NCBI RefSeq assembly: GCF_900114055.1
Contig: NZ_FORR01000002.1
Location: 1-64,000 of the forward strand
Direction: 5' to 3'
Source of the DNA: Thermoflavimicrobium dichotomicum
GTDB lineage: Bacteria > Bacillota > Bacilli > Thermoactinomycetales > Thermoactinomycetaceae
Length of the DNA: 64,000 bases
The notes under the pieces are model-generated. The model made no database searches and was not told where the DNA came from. It saw nothing but the letters and a program-made list of their open reading frames with translations. Within the stretch, counting starts at the first letter, position 1; every line of letters starts with the position of its first letter. Shown here piece after piece: positions 63,868 to 64,000 of the stretch. Made by a program: the position numbers and the translations under genes.

Positions 63868-63938
63868 CTGTTGACAATCCGGTTTTTCTTTTCCAGTAAG
63901 GAAAATCGGCATATAACCGATACTTTGTCAACAAACTG
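63868..63938 (-). repeat. Family A repeat, copy A8 (reversed, loop deleted)
   Basis: CTGTTGACAATCCGG opens the element and CTTTGTCAACAAACTG closes it. The inner loop is reduced to a few bases between TTTTTCTTTTCC and AAGGAAAATCGG, but both outer inverted ends are intact. Confidence 0.85.
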
Positions 63939-63975
63939 AACGTCCACCCCATTATAAGTCAGGTGGACGTTTTTT
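63939..63975 (+). terminator. Subtilase terminator, right copy (with T-run)
   Basis: AACGTCCACCC and AGGTGGACGT pair around a CATTATAAGT loop, followed by six T. Together with the left copy it brackets B3 plus A8. Confidence 0.85.
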
Positions 63976-64000
63976 CATTTTCTTCATGTGTACTAAATTC

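Noticed and set aside
1-64000. CRISPR arrays, rRNA, tRNA, prophage or toxin-antitoxin modules
   Set aside because: No regularly spaced short repeats, RNA-gene signatures or recognisable phage or toxin genes were found; the only repeat families are A and B.

Overview
The window is a low-to-mid GC chromosome segment of a spore-forming member of the Bacillales. The evidence is a GerE-type late-sporulation regulator, a CotS/YtaA-like coat kinase, a three-gene sdhCAB operon of the cytochrome b558 type, a class I lysine riboswitch before aspartokinase, and Bacillus-type FadR boxes. A Thermoactinomycetaceae-like lineage would fit, but that is an inference. The order sdhB-sdhA-sdhC / lysC / uvrC / trxA / etfA-etfB / fadR / lcfA is the one known from Bacillus subtilis. 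Here it is interrupted by extra genes, and yslB, fadB and the adjacent gerE are missing from their usual places.

Layout. 1-3.5 kb: two-component 4-hydroxyphenylacetate hydroxylase genes (hpaB, cut by the window edge, and hpaC) around a XylR_N/V4R/PucR-type regulator. 3.9-8.9 kb: secreted CAP protein, thiM, aroD, a collapsed aldehyde dehydrogenase, an IclR regulator and aroK. 9.3-10.7 kb: a cold-shock gene with a striking leader hairpin, then a soluble acyl-ACP desaturase. 10.8-16.1 kb: hexuronate operon (exuT, Zn-ADH, uxuA, uxuB) with a GntR regulator, its probable palindromic operator and a cre-like site. 16.2-22.9 kb: gerE, a GNAT enzyme, a methyltransferase, a frameshifted MFS gene, an M24 peptidase and a membrane-anchored phosphodiesterase-like protein. 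23-26 kb: a HEXXH protein and a catalytically dead M2/M3-type peptidase paralogue. 26.2-31.1 kb: a complete 5-oxoproline operon (pxpBCA, DUF969, DUF979, pcp). 31.6-36.7 kb: fumarase, a DUF1002 protein, a LysE exporter and a MocR regulator. 36.8-41.9 kb: sdhCAB and riboswitch-controlled lysC. 41.9-51 kb: a Cys-pentad mini-protein, two M42 peptidases, a kinase, tatA, uvrC and three paralogous membrane proteins. 51-56 kb: trxA and the fatty-acid genes. 56-64 kb: a mini membrane protein, a HI0933-family flavoprotein, an RsmF-like rRNA methyltransferase, an M2/M3-type peptidase, an aromatic-acid-exporter-like protein and a subtilase.

The most unusual content lies between the genes. Two interspersed repeat families recur. 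Family A is about 115 bp, has TGTTGACAAA-type inverted ends and a long inner palindrome, and has at least eight copies or fragments. Three of its insertions are bracketed by 22-32 bp direct repeats of the neighbouring DNA; in two of these the duplicated unit is a transcription terminator. Family B has three copies, each with a 64-bp core between perfect 13-bp inverted arms. In one copy that core is inverted relative to fixed flanks. The pattern suggests small non-autonomous mobile or invertible elements. No transposase, CRISPR array, rRNA or tRNA was recognised in the window.
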